A stretch of 64,000 bases of DNA from Ilex aquifolium. Taxonomy: Eukaryota > Streptophyta > Magnoliopsida > Aquifoliales > Aquifoliaceae. Location of the stretch: assembly GCA_951799425.1 (NCBI GenBank), contig OX637397.1:6253001-6317000 (forward strand), in the 5' to 3' direction. The stretch's first letter is position 1. Every line of letters begins with the position of its first letter. The notes under the pieces were generated by a model. The model made no database searches, was not told the origin of the DNA, and was given only the letters and a program-made list of their open reading frames with translations. This document shows, piece by piece, positions 11,301-22,479 of the stretch. A program made the translations under genes and the position numbers.

Positions 11301-13377
11301 TCAGAAAACTAGACAATCACTCCAAACAGACTTTTCTAATTTTTTAAATAATACCCTAAACGGTTTTAGAGAACTTTTTAACTCTAACCTTTTTACGAAA
11401 CTTTCCAAACCATAGCTCTTCGCCTAAAAAATTCAACTCCAAACAAGATCAATCAATCCAAGTTGCTTCAACTTTATTTAGATGGGTACATCGTCAATAC
11501 ATAGTAGATGATGTAGCTTTCAAGGAAAGGTAATAACGTTTCGACCCAATTTGTTGACAAATTGCACTCTTTGGTAAAATTTAAAAGTTTGTCTAAATAT
11601 TGGATCAAATTTACCGTTAATCCAACGTCAATAATCGATTTGGTCAATAAATTTGGTTGTTAAACTCCAAGTAGGATTATTTACAAAAATGAATTATAAA
11701 AAAATGAATTAGAAAAGATCTATATCCGTCAATCATGCACATTTTAACAACGATTATATCGATGTAACTATAGGAAATAAAACAAGTAAAAGTCTCGTTT
11801 ACCTCTTTAAGCTTCTTATCAAATAAATGTGATTGCATGTACTTGGTAATTCCGTCACCAATTCGAGCATCGAAAACTCCAAAAAACCACACTTCATGCT
11901 CTTCAATTTGCTCTCTCTGTACCACAATTGAGTCCGAGTCCAACTCACTTGACTCACCTTTCAGTGACCTATCCTCCACAACATAATACCCATGAGAAAT
12001 GGGCAGCATCCATGAAGGCTTCTTTGCATTGATCTCAGACTCTCTTTTTTTGTTCCCACCACCTCCTATAAGGAATCGTCTTAGCCGAAAGACCTGCCCC
12101 AGTTCAATAAAATAAGTCAAGCTAGCAACAAATTAATTAATGAGTAAATTACATATGTGACCCTCAAACTATGATATTCGTGTTAATTAAGCTCTTGAAC
12201 CTTTTTTTTTTGTATCAATTGAGCCCCTGAAATATCTAATTGTGTCAATTGAGTCTTTCTGTCTTCCTCCGCTAGAGTGTGTCACTTACATGACTATATG
12301 ACATAAAATGACAAAACGCTTAATTGACACAATTAGAGAATTTAGGGACTCAATTGAAACACTAAAAAAAAAAAAAACTGGGATTTAATTGACACAACCA
12401 TTTTGTGTCACATGAGTAGTACACTTCGTCACTTTCCGTTAGAAGTGTTTCAATTATTGAATCTTTCGCGTCCTTACTTTATCTAAATAGAATTGCTGAT
12501 AAAAATTGTACATCGTTATATAGTAAAGATAGAGAAAGAACGAATTTTTTAATCCTTAGATTATATGTAATGTAACATAGTAATTATCCGAATTTTGTTC
12601 ACCTCTTAGATCTACGAATTTATCCATCTTCCATAAAGGAGCCGAATGAAACCAAAAACTTATTTCATACCCACAATTAGATATTGTGGGGAACCCTAAT
12701 AGGATAAGGTCTTTCACTGGAAAGGGGTCCGAATGGGAAAATGGGATGAGTCGGATTTATGAATATTTTTTTGTACTTGTGCATGTGTAATACGTAAACT
12801 TTGGATGCACAAATCACCAGCAAATTACACGCATTGGGTCAACTACAGTTAGACTAGCCAATCGAGACTCTGGCCTTTATGGGCAATCAAGAAATACCAG
12901 ACCAAAGACAGAAAGCTCAATAAAGCCGAAAGAATCTTTCTCAGAAGATGGCGAAGGAATACACGAAGGCAGGTTTCAAAGCGACTTCCGACGCAACCCC
13001 AAGTCATCCGAGATATCCTAATAGGTGAAAGCTACAATATTTTCTCAAGAGTGGCTCATCAACAACTATTCAAAGAAGATGACTGATGAGAAAGTGATTA
13101 AACATATGAACATGTATGTATATCTCTATGCCTTACAGTACAGTTCATTGTTTTCTTACAAACTAGCATTTCAGAAATAGAATTTTATACAAGGGCAAGG
13201 GCCTAAAGTCTCGAGTGACAAGGGCAGCGATTCAAAAAAATATAAAAGAAAGAGCGAGTTTCTCCTTCAAATTGGATTAATGGGTCGTTAGAAATGATCT
13301 ATCGCAAGTACAGAAACCATTAATGAAAACTTCCAATGGTCCAAACACCTAAGATGTACATGCTTGGTGGGTGGGCG

Positions 13378-13421
<44 letters not shown>

Positions 13422-13460
13422 GGCTACCTTGAGCTTCAGGTGAAGATTCTTGAATCCCAT
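8332..13460 (-). CDS. PP2C-like protein with degenerate active site
   Basis: Five exons on the minus strand: 13428-13460, 11803-12093, 10426-10684, 9141-9238, 8332-8469. All borders are GT/AG and the frames join to 272 residues, close to a minimal PP2C domain. PP2C landmarks are present but damaged. The metal-binding VFDGHGG box reads FGVFDARIGDG (D86 kept, GHGG lost). The GDSRAV box reads MADYRAVV. The ASDG box reads FLILASTGIWEV (metal-binding Asp replaced by Thr223). The final DNITV strand reads STISCLVV. PP2C enzymes need these acidic residues to hold Mg/Mn, so this protein is predicted to be inactive and perhaps a binding or decoy pseudophosphatase. The frame is fully open, so it is not a dead gene. 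It resembles plant proteins annotated as PP2C-like. The first exon encodes only 11 residues and was placed by its donor site and phase. Confidence 0.78.
9578..10013. mobile_element. Long-TIR MITE in intron 3 of the PP2C-like gene
   Basis: The left end GCGTAAAATATATTTTT and the right end (complement GGGTAAAATACATTTTTT) start inverted arms that stay alike for about 115 bases. Phrases such as 'tttggtcc' and 'tttagtccc' repeat through it. No clean target duplication was seen. The structure resembles long-TIR Mutator-type MITEs. Related-looking but unbounded pieces occur at 12143-12420 and 29035-29340. Confidence 0.6.
13380..13422 (+). repeat. (GT)n(GA)n compound microsatellite at the PP2C-like exon 1 border
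   Basis: A GT run passes into a GA run and stops a few bases from the donor splice site of the 33-bp first exon of the PP2C-like gene, so it lies at the very start of intron 1. A second (GA)n run sits at 13566-13588, in the leader or promoter of the same gene. Confidence 0.9.
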
Positions 13461-14967
13461 GTTTATGCTGTAAGCTGATTGGATACCCAAAATAAGTTCT
13501 TAATTGGTGTCTTGATGATTATGATAATCAGCTAAAACGTTAACAATATCAAAATTAAACAGAGCTGAGAGAGAGAGAGAGAGAGAGGGCGGGCAAATCT
13601 GAGGTACGAGAGAGAACCCTTGGCTATGGCCTGGTATAGTACCAAAAATTTTAGGTACCTATGTTGTTTTAGGTGACCAACTAATTACATAGAACCAAAT
13701 CAACCAATCCCTTAGACACGTTGGAGACCCTTTAAACCATGACTCTTTAGTCTTTTTCAAGTAATACACCGAATTGTCAATTTGCATCCAACCACTTATC
13801 ACGCAAAGGAAAGTGATCAAATCTGACTAACTCTACAAAAGTAGTTCACTGACAGGGAAACAAAGGTAATCTATTTTTGTATACGGTACTGCGCCACTTA
13901 TTTTCCACCAATTAGAACATGACACGTAATATTTTTTATATTTTGTTATTTTACTTCAACTTGGTAGCTACCTTTCTTGTTTTATTAGTAGTATAGATAT
14001 TTTATTATTTTCTAGATCAATGATTATAAATAAACTAACTCAAAATCGACGATTAAGATCCATTTTTCGGTATCATACCCTAAATTTTTTTTTTTTTGTA
14101 GGTGCAATCATCTAGTTTACGATATGCACATCGCATATGCAAGATTGAATGTATATTATGTTAGAATTATGCCCGGACGTGTTTGATTAAGGTCTTCTGT
14201 TGATTATATCCCAGGTAGACTCGAAGCATGATACAGACAAGTCAGTCCAAGTTAACCCCGTGCGTGACGGTGCTGGGGTGCTGCTTGGTGATTCCAGGAA
14301 GGGGCATAGTGCAAAGTTTGACTTAAGCTAGAATTAGCCCGTCTTGTACGATGCACGGAATTTATAGTAAAAAAGAAAATTTTAATCGAGAAGGAAGACC
14401 TACTCTCTCAAGTAATTGGTTCGCTATAATAGATTAGAAGGATGTAAGAACGAACTTATGAAATCAATTACTTTCCTGAACGGCAGAGTCAAGTTCCTAA
14501 ATGTGTCTTTTGGCTTCGTGTTTATTGCATATATTTTTGATGCATGCAATCACTTACAAACCAAGTGGGATCATCCACAAGCTCCCGATGAAAATGCCTT
14601 CGGAGAATTCTTTTGCTCCGGCATTGCTCCGAGAGGAGAGCCATACACAGTAAAATCAAGGAAATCACTCGCTCACTTTCTTCAATCAACTTCATCAGCC
14701 ATATTTATAAGCTCTGCTCATTGCCAACTGTTGAAAAGCACATCCAGGCCAGTGAAGTCTGTATATATTACTCATCCACTTCCAAAAAAGAGAAAGAGAT
14801 AATGCTGAGTAATTTTTTATGTTCTGTTTCGTCAGAGGGATAAAAATTAGAAGGGATAAATTTTCTATCCTTCAAGGAAAGAAAGTAGAAATGATACATT
14901 TTCTTTCATTTGTGTTTGATAGGATGAATGAAAAATAAAAATAATTAATTTTTTTTTTTTTGTACCG
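13461..14967. other. Promoter side of the PP2C-like gene; no supported gene
   Basis: The proximal part is the likely promoter and leader of the minus-strand PP2C-like gene. A 128-codon open frame at 14416-14802 lacks an ATG start (it begins with TTG), shows no known domain and has no exon signals, so I do not call it a gene. The remainder is AT-rich. Confidence 0.5.
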
Positions 14968-14975
14968 ACTAAGAT

Positions 14976-15578
14976 TAGGGGTGATAATCAAGTCATGTCG
15001 TGTCAGGGGTGTTGAGTCATTGCAAGTTCGTGTCGAACATTAATCAAATCTAACTCAACTCATTTAACTAATCGTGTCGTGTCGAGTTGACCTGTTTATT
15101 TTTCGTATCGTGTTCGTATTCGTATAAACTCACATAAACTTTGAATAAAAAATTTAACGCTAATATTTTATTTTCACTTAATTGAATACATGCTCATACT
15201 TTTTCTACAAACTAAAGATTAACTTAAATAAATTTAATAATAATAATGAGTAAAAGTATCTTTTTTATATAATAATATGTCAGTGCTTAATAAATAGTTA
15301 CAAATAATTAACATTTTATATCTATAATACTAGTTAAAATATTAATTTTGTGTTACCATAAAAACGAGAAAATAAAGAAAATATTAATTCTTAAATAAAC
15401 GGGTTGATAGTGTCAATTTTATGTCTGACGGGTTAAACTCAATATGAACCGTTTATATTTTGTGTTCGTTTATTAGGTCATTTTCGAATTCGTATTAAGT
15501 TATAATCAAGTTCATGTCATAAAATTCGTGTCAAGTTCAAATCGTGTCATCGTGTTGAGTCGAAAATTTTCACTCCTA
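14976..15578. mobile_element. Non-autonomous hAT element, 603 bp
   Basis: Ends TAGGGGTGATAAT and (complement) TAGGAGTGAAAAT, flanked by a perfect 8-bp duplication ACTAAGAT (14968-14975 and 15579-15586). The inside contains many 'cgtgtcgtgtcg' phrases, in both orientations near the ends, typical of plant hAT MITEs with subterminal repeats. No transposase. Confidence 0.9.
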
Positions 15579-15940
15579 ACTAAGATGGAAAAAATATATT
15601 TTTTATTTTAAATTTTTATTTTAACTTTTTTTAAAAAAAATATAAAAATATAAAAAAAATTAATGTGTACATAATATATGTATACATCAAAAGATATATA
15701 AACAAATAAAATATACTTCAACACAAATAATTAATTTTTCATCTATTTTCCTTCCGATTTTTTAGGGATTCATCTTGGTAAATTGAAAAAAAAAAAGTCA
15801 TCCATCAACTTTTTCATCTTCTTATTTTTCTTCCTTACCAACCATGATGTTTTATCTATCTCTTTAACTTTCCATCCTTCCAACTTTTCCTCCTTCCATT
15901 TTTTTCATCATACCAAACTGAACATTAATATAACCATGAG

Positions 15941-16138
15941 TAAGGGTGTCAACTTTAACCTGTTGATACAAACCCGACACGAATGATTATAAAATTGACA
16001 CAATTATTAAATACGCATAATAAATAGTCTAAATTAATATTTAAAACTCAAAAACACACAAAATTTTTTTTTTTTTCGTGAGTCTTAACACGAACACGAC
16101 ATACGGATCACACAAACACGACACAATTGACACCCTTA
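15941..16138. mobile_element. Short hAT MITE, 198 bp
   Basis: Ends TAAGGGTGTCAACTTT and (complement) TAAGGGTGTCAATTGTG. Flanks ACCATGAG (15933-15940) and ACCATAAG (16139-16146) form an 8-bp duplication with one change. Subterminal 'cacgacac' repeats link it to the element at 14976-15578. Confidence 0.85.
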
Positions 16139-16690
16139 ACCATAAGCATAAAACACACAAATATTACCATAGTGCAGTCCAAACCATGGCATAACCCTAA
16201 AGCAAATTACCGCAAAACAAATGGCCACACCTGCCCCCCGCCGCACAGCAAAAAGATAAAAACAAAACTCACCCACCCAAGATCAAAAAAAAGTGAGGCT
16301 ACTAGGGTTGATAATTTTTTTTTTTTTTATCAGGGGGGGTTGATATGAACAGTCTTCTTTAGTGGCACAGGGTCACCTCCCAAAAGAATAGAAAAACCAA
16401 TGAAAACCCATTTAATTGGGAAAAAAACTAACGAATAAAAAATACCCACCCACATATAGCACAAATGTAGATTAGGCACACGTCTCACATATCCTGAAAA
16501 ATTAGGTTGACATCAAAGTAGAACCCTCAACAAAAACTAAAACTGAACACTGATGTCTCATAGAATACAAAACTTAGTTCTTAACCTGGTTCTTAAAACT
16601 ATGAAACAGTAAAATCAGCCAAAAATCAATGCTGGAGAACAACTTGGGGAAATTTCATAACAGAATTCGGAATCCCATAAAATCTTATAC
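16139..16690. other. Spacer and 3' flank of the eL14 gene
   Basis: A-rich and C-rich low-complexity DNA with no reading frame of interest. The part nearest 16690 should contain the 3' UTR of the minus-strand eL14 gene. Confidence 0.4.
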
Positions 16691-18903
16691 CTAGGCGCTC
16701 TGCTTTTTCAACTTCGCAAGCTCCTGCCTGACCAAACCAGCCCTCTGCACATAGATATTTATGCAGAATATCAGCTAAAATGAATCACAATGTAAACTGA
16801 AACAAAGAAAGTGCAGAGAGTGAATCTTTGGACATATTTTGGGATCCAATCAAACCAACCTTGATCTTTGCCAACATGAGCTTGAACCTATCGAAATCAT
16901 TAAGAGCGGCCCTTCTCTTCTGAACAATCAGCTTTCTGCCCCAAGAGCTGTTCTCCCACTTGTTCTTAACATCTGCCATCAGAAAACACATCCAAATCTT
17001 TCATATCATACTATATACACACAAAGAAGCTTGACACTTTAACAAGTACGGCTACAGACCTGCAGCCTCCATCGCTGCAATCAATGCCTTCTTCTTTGGG
17101 GTCCTCGTGATGTCAATTTTGATATCTGTGAGTGACAGCCTCTTAAAGTTCATCTGGCATCTTACCATGTCAGGGGCATCCACAAGAGCCTGTGAAGATT
17201 TAACATGAAATTTTCCAGGTAAGATGACGAACATACACTTTGCAGTAGCAGTAAATTTTTCAATGTTCAAAATTGCATGTATAGAGAGAAAGAGATATGC
17301 CAAAATACAAATATATCATAACAAGTAATATATCAAAAAATACCAACGAGTAAACGATTTAAATATCTAGGATCAATCAATAAAAATGATGGAGAGATTG
17401 GAGATGGTGTAACTCATAGAATCAACACCGGTTGGCTTAAGTGGAAGAAAGTTTTTAACATATTATGTGACAGAAGGATACCAATAAAATTGGACGGAAT
17501 GTTTTACCGAACAAGTATAAGGATAACAATGTTATATGGGATGGAATGTTGGGCAATTAGGAAATAAAATAGTGATAAAATAAGTGCAACAGAAATGAGA
17601 ATGTTAAGGTGGATGTGTAAAAAAACTAAAAATGATAGAATACGAAATGACCATATTAGAGAAATGGTAGGAATAACTCCAATTGAGGATAAATTGAGAG
17701 TGAATGGTTAAGATAGTTTGGTTATGTTTAACGGAGGCCGATTGAGACACCGGTTAGAAAAAATGATAATTTCTCTTAATAGTACTAGGAGTAGAGGTAA
17801 ACCTAAATTAATATTGGCCGAAATATAAAAATATTTAACTTAAATGAGTGTATAGCACATGACTCAAATGAATGGCGAAGACGGACTCATATAACCGACC
17901 CCAAATAATTCAAACATAAAGCTTGGTTGGTTGTTTGGTTGGTATCATAACAAGTAATATAAGAGAAATAAATGTGCTTTCTTGAAAGGATAAACGATGG
18001 GAACAACAATCAAATATCATATCCAATTTAGATGGTCAGCACCTATCAGCACAAGTTAAAAACATTATCTTTCTTTGAGTTTTAAAACATGACAGAAAAT
18101 TGTAACAGCTCAATGCCCATCATAGATGCTCACTATTTCAATGCCACAATTATATAGAAGATTCTGACAATCCTAATCAAGAGTCAACCATACTTTAAAC
18201 CCATAGAATTAACGAACAAAATAAAGGCATTGCAACACCAACCCCAGAATTTCGATTAATGAAATACTAGTTACCATGCATCGTATCAATACAGTAAACA
18301 GCCTAAGCACTGTTTAGCTAAAGCCCAACTGTTCACATTTTTCTACAATGAAAGAACACGAAAAAGATCCAAAAGACAGTTCAAATCTGAGATGTTTATG
18401 TACACGTAACTGATCCTGAATACTTCTTGAAAAAAAAAGGCCCAACTTTTTAATTTCCATTTTCATTAACCAAAACAGTTCAAAATTTAAGCCCACGATT
18501 TTCATTCAATCTCCAGAATTTCCTCGGAAACCAAGAAAAAATTTCCAAGTCCACTCAAACTGATCCTAAGAGACCTTTCTAGCTAAAAGCCATGTATATT
18601 TCCAATTTTCATAAACAAATCTCAAACTTTCTCAGCAACCAAACAGGAATGGTAAAGAAAGAGATAAATATTACTCTGTTATGGTCGATGACATCGACGA
18701 TAACGACGAGCTTCCCATATTCCTTCCCGTAGTTCACCAAGGCGACCCTCCCGATCTCAATGAAACGCTTGAACGGCTACAAAAAAAAAAAAACCACAAG
18801 CACAGATCATTCAATCAATGGCTGAAATGGTGAAATTTGACAGATTAAAGATAGAAAAACAAAGGCGTAATTGAAGGTTAAGAGTTGCCGAAGATCTCAC
18901 CAT
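16691..18903 (-). CDS. RPL14: 60S ribosomal protein L14 (eL14)
   Basis: Structural protein of the large cytosolic ribosomal subunit. Five exons on the minus strand: 18901-18903 (ATG only), 18675-18776, 17060-17189, 16860-16972, 16691-16744. They join to 133 residues, the normal plant eL14 length. Recognisable stretches are the N-terminal [18 protein letters not shown] with the KOW-like segment that follows, [39 protein letters not shown], and a Lys-rich C-terminus. Splitting directly after the start ATG is a known plant ribosomal-protein gene layout. A telo-box lies just upstream. Intron 2 (17190-18674) carries an RTE-type LINE relic. No damage was seen in the reading frame. Confidence 0.95.
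17351..17944 (+). mobile_element. 3' end of an RTE-type LINE (relic) in eL14 intron 2
   Basis: Read on the plus strand, the DNA encodes the C-terminal part of a plant non-LTR reverse transcriptase, broken by stops: RFKYLGS, then [27 protein letters not shown] and IREMVG-type stretches. It ends in a GGTTGGTTGTTTGGTTGG tail typical of RTE elements. It is antisense to eL14, 5'-truncated and dead. Confidence 0.85.
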
Positions 18904-18974
18904 CTTTCAGGTCTGGAGTTGGAGACCAGAGAGGCGGGTAGAGAGAGAATGAAATGAGGAGAGACTGTGGGCGC

Positions 18975-18982
18975 TAGGGTTT
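18975..18982 (-). promoter_or_regulatory. Telo-box upstream of eL14
   Basis: On the minus strand the sequence reads AAACCCTA, about 70 bases before the start codon. Telo-boxes are well known in promoters and leaders of plant ribosomal-protein genes. No clear TATA box accompanies it. Confidence 0.55.
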
Positions 18983-19573
18983 TGGGATCATCTTTATAGG
19001 AGTGTGGAACGGATTGGGTTTTGGAGCGGTTAGTATCTCTAGCCGGGTTTGGGCATGCATGGACTAAATATTTCTGGTGGAGCTAACCAAACCCGACCCT
19101 ATTCCAATTAAATTTTCGGTTAAGATTTTTAATACTTAAATTGGCCTTAATATTTAGATTGGGACTTCGGGTTGTTGGTATTTTATCCCGTGCCCAAACC
19201 CAAATTTATGAAATCGGGTTGAGCCCGTATAAAATTTAGGTTTTAATTTTAGGGATGAATAAAAAATTGAACTCGATTTTTTTTCTAATTTAATTTTGAT
19301 TAATAAGAAACTCGAATACAATTTGAGTTTAACACAAATCACAATCCGAATTATGTAAACCGAGCTCAACCCAAATTCATAATTTAATTGTTAGTTGTGC
19401 TCGGATTAAAGTTACTCAAGTTAAAATTCAAGTGAACTTGGGTTAAAGGGGTTTTATCTTAGATTGAGCTTGAATTGCCCTTCAACCCACCCTAACGCGC
19501 GAGTAATCAAATGGAGACTAGTCCAATATAATCCATTTTAAGTGTTAAATTATACGTTTTTATTTTGGTCTAA

Positions 19574-20220
19574 GAGCAACTCCAATGTTTGCTAACTATT
19601 CTGCTCTTTTAGCTATTTTGACGAGCAACACTACAAAATTCAACTCCAACCCACTATTCATTCTCCTCGCCAAAATATTTAGAAGTCTTCATTTTAGCCA
19701 AATCTGAAGAGGCTAAATTGCTCGCCAGTTACTGTTTGGCTCTCTCTCCTTTCAGTCCACTACCTCTTCCCTACCAGGTATGTCTTCCTTCCTCAAATCT
19801 TTCCATTTTTGCTCCCTACCACATACATTCACTACCACTCACAAAACAACACGAACACTCACCACTAGCACAATGACACACACTATCGCATAGGCGAAAT
19901 TGCTCTCTCCCTTTGGTCGCTCTGCCTCCTTGTCGAATTGGAATTTTTTTGGCATTTTTGAATTAGGTCTGAGAACCAGCAAAAAAAAAAAATTAGGCCT
20001 GAAATATTTAATTCAATTCTTATGGTTTTTGACTTTTTTTGAATGGTTATTGTCATTTTTGAAATATATTATTGAAAGTTAATTAAAATTAGTTGAAGTA
20101 GTTAGTTAAAATAGAGAGCGTAATTGGAGTGAATTTTAAAAAGTGGTTAGTTAAAGTAAAGAATTTAATATTTAAATATATTTTGAGTAGTTATTTTGCT
20201 GAACAGGATTAGAGTTGCTC
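19574..20220. mobile_element. PIF/Harbinger-type MITE, 647 bp
   Basis: Ends GAGCAACTCCAATG and (complement) GAGCAACTCTAATC (12 of 14 alike), each flanked by TAA (19571-19573 and 20221-20223). A 3-bp TAA/TTA duplication and GAGCAACTCCAAT-type ends are typical of plant Harbinger-related elements. No transposase seen. Confidence 0.72.
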
Positions 20221-22479
20221 TAACGAGACTAAATTAAACTCTTAGACAAAATTTAAGGATCACTAGTTATAACTTACATTTTTAGGCCCCATTGAGCTAG
20301 TTCGTGGGCAGGCAGTATTTGCACTTCTATTAAATAGCTTAATGTTTTTTTTTTTTTGAATATTGTACTTAAATAAATAGTAACTAGCGTCCGATTTGTG
20401 TGATACATGAAATTTATAATTTTTTTTTTCAAGTTCACCATTTTTTTTCCATCTCAGTATTTAAGAAGTTGAAAAAATAATAGGAATAATATAATTTTAA
20501 AAACTAATCTTTAAAAAATATTAAATAAGTAATGATTAATCATGAGAGAGTTTATGCTTAGTTATTCAAGATAATTGGTAGAATATGATTGGATAAAATT
20601 TATTACTTGTATTTAACTAATTTTGAAATTTTATTAATTTAAAAAAGAGAGAGAAAAGACTTTTGAAGCCGTCTCTTCAAAATATGAATTCTATAATAAT
20701 ATTAGGTTTTCTTAAAAACCAAGATGCATAAACAAATTATATTTATTAATAGTTTATTAAAAACAATCTTTATACATTGTGCTCATAATTTTACTATGAA
20801 TAAACAAATCTATAGACATTGCAAAAGTAGAAAAACAAATCTACTCTAGTAGTAACAGGAAAGAAGGGGGTTTGATGTCCATATTTAAAATATTTTTTCT
20901 TTTTTATGTTAACTAGACACATAATTATTTATAATTACATATAATTCCCAAAAATTATCTCTTTTAACACTCACGTCTTTCTCATTTTCTTCTGACATTG
21001 GTCTAAATTTTTTTTGTCATAATTTTTAATTATTTAATTATCAAATTAAGTGGAAGGTGGCTTGAGAAATATTCCCTCCCACTTTCTTTTTTTCTTAGAA
21101 TTTTCAATTACTTAATTATCACACATAGTTTTAATCGATTATATTCTAACACATGTCTCATGTAATTACCCCTCTATCCCACTATTTCATTCCACTCATT
21201 TAAAAATTACCAACCTTACTTTTCATAATTATTTTATCGCCCTAATTTTTCATAATTATTTTATCTAAATCATTAAATAGTATGATGCTAATAGGAAAAA
21301 AAAAATGAAAATGAAAAAAGAACCAAAAGGAAAAGGGAGGTGTGCAAATTTCGTGCATCGTACGGACAGTCGTTAGTATATATATGTATACACGTTTTGG
21401 CTCTTCTCTAACATCCTACTTTTATTAGATTCAAACTTCTGGACACATATCCATCGCAGGTTCTTCATCATCATCATCCTCTCAATTTCTTCGAATTTAT
21501 AAACATGATAATTTTACGTTAATGATACGCCATTGTTGCATGTTGATAGATCTGTTTGTTTGAATATCATCTGTAGCTGAAGTGTTTAGGAAAAGATCAA
21601 ATCATTATAATGTTATCATCTTAATTTTTTTTTCATATATAAATGCACATAACACTAAGGTACCGAGAAAAAAAAAAAAAATCGGTTCCATACCGGAAAT
21701 CATCCTTGATCATTGATCTTGATTTTAGGCATTGATCGTTTAAATAATAAAATGAAATAAAATAATAAAAACTTATTATGTGTGTCATCAAGATTGAATT
21801 AAAAAAGGAGGTACGATACTGAAAAAGTGTTTTTCGATAGCAAAGTCTAACCCTATGAATGCATGCATATGAAGAAATATGAATGTGTTCATAAGTTGTG
21901 TTATTTGTAATTTGTTTCTCCATTGTTTGCATATTGCATATTAGAGATTGGGCTACAATGTAAATAAATAATATTTTTCTGGGTTTTGTGTAATGTTTTC
22001 TGGTATAAATTATTAGGGTTCTTATAAATTTGGGTTAAACTGTATGGTAATTTTTGTTTTTGATCATAAATGGTAAAAGATTTTTTAATTTTACACCGTG
22101 CAGATGTATATTTTGGTTGTTTTCATGTTCAATGTTATATCACAATTACAATAAGAAATCAACTATTATAACACAAAACAATGCATCTTTAATATGAGTA
22201 GAAAAATAAAGCACTCAAAAGACGTGGAGAGAAACCCGAAAAAAATGATAGAATTGAACCCCGAGAACTTAGTGTCATTTACCTTTGACAAGAATTGACC
22301 CTTAACCTCCAACTTGATTGTGTTACGGTTTCTATTTACAAACCTATGGTTTTTTCATCTCATTTTAAAGCATAAAGGCTCATGGAGAATGGGAATTGAT
22401 TCAATCTTGTTGCCATTTATCTATACCACTAAGATACTTGTTTGTGAATTTTGATTCTTATATGCAGTGAATTGAGAAA
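20221..22479. other. AT-rich spacer, then GLTP promoter and leader
   Basis: 20.2-21.3 kb is very AT-rich with no gene seen. Near 21378 a TATATATGTATA stretch could be the TATA region of the GLTP gene. 22463-22468 (atgcag, just 5' of the start) fits a 3' splice site, so the GLTP leader may contain an intron. The frame at 21633-21932 (-) is not supported. Confidence 0.45.

Noticed and set aside
14416-14802. 128-codon plus-strand frame
   Set aside because: Begins with TTG, not ATG, has no recognisable domain and no exon signals.
19034-19496. Another hAT element (TAGCCGGGTTTGGGC ... CAACCCACCCTA)
   Set aside because: Ends look hAT-like, but the flanking 8 bases do not match, so the limits cannot be supported.
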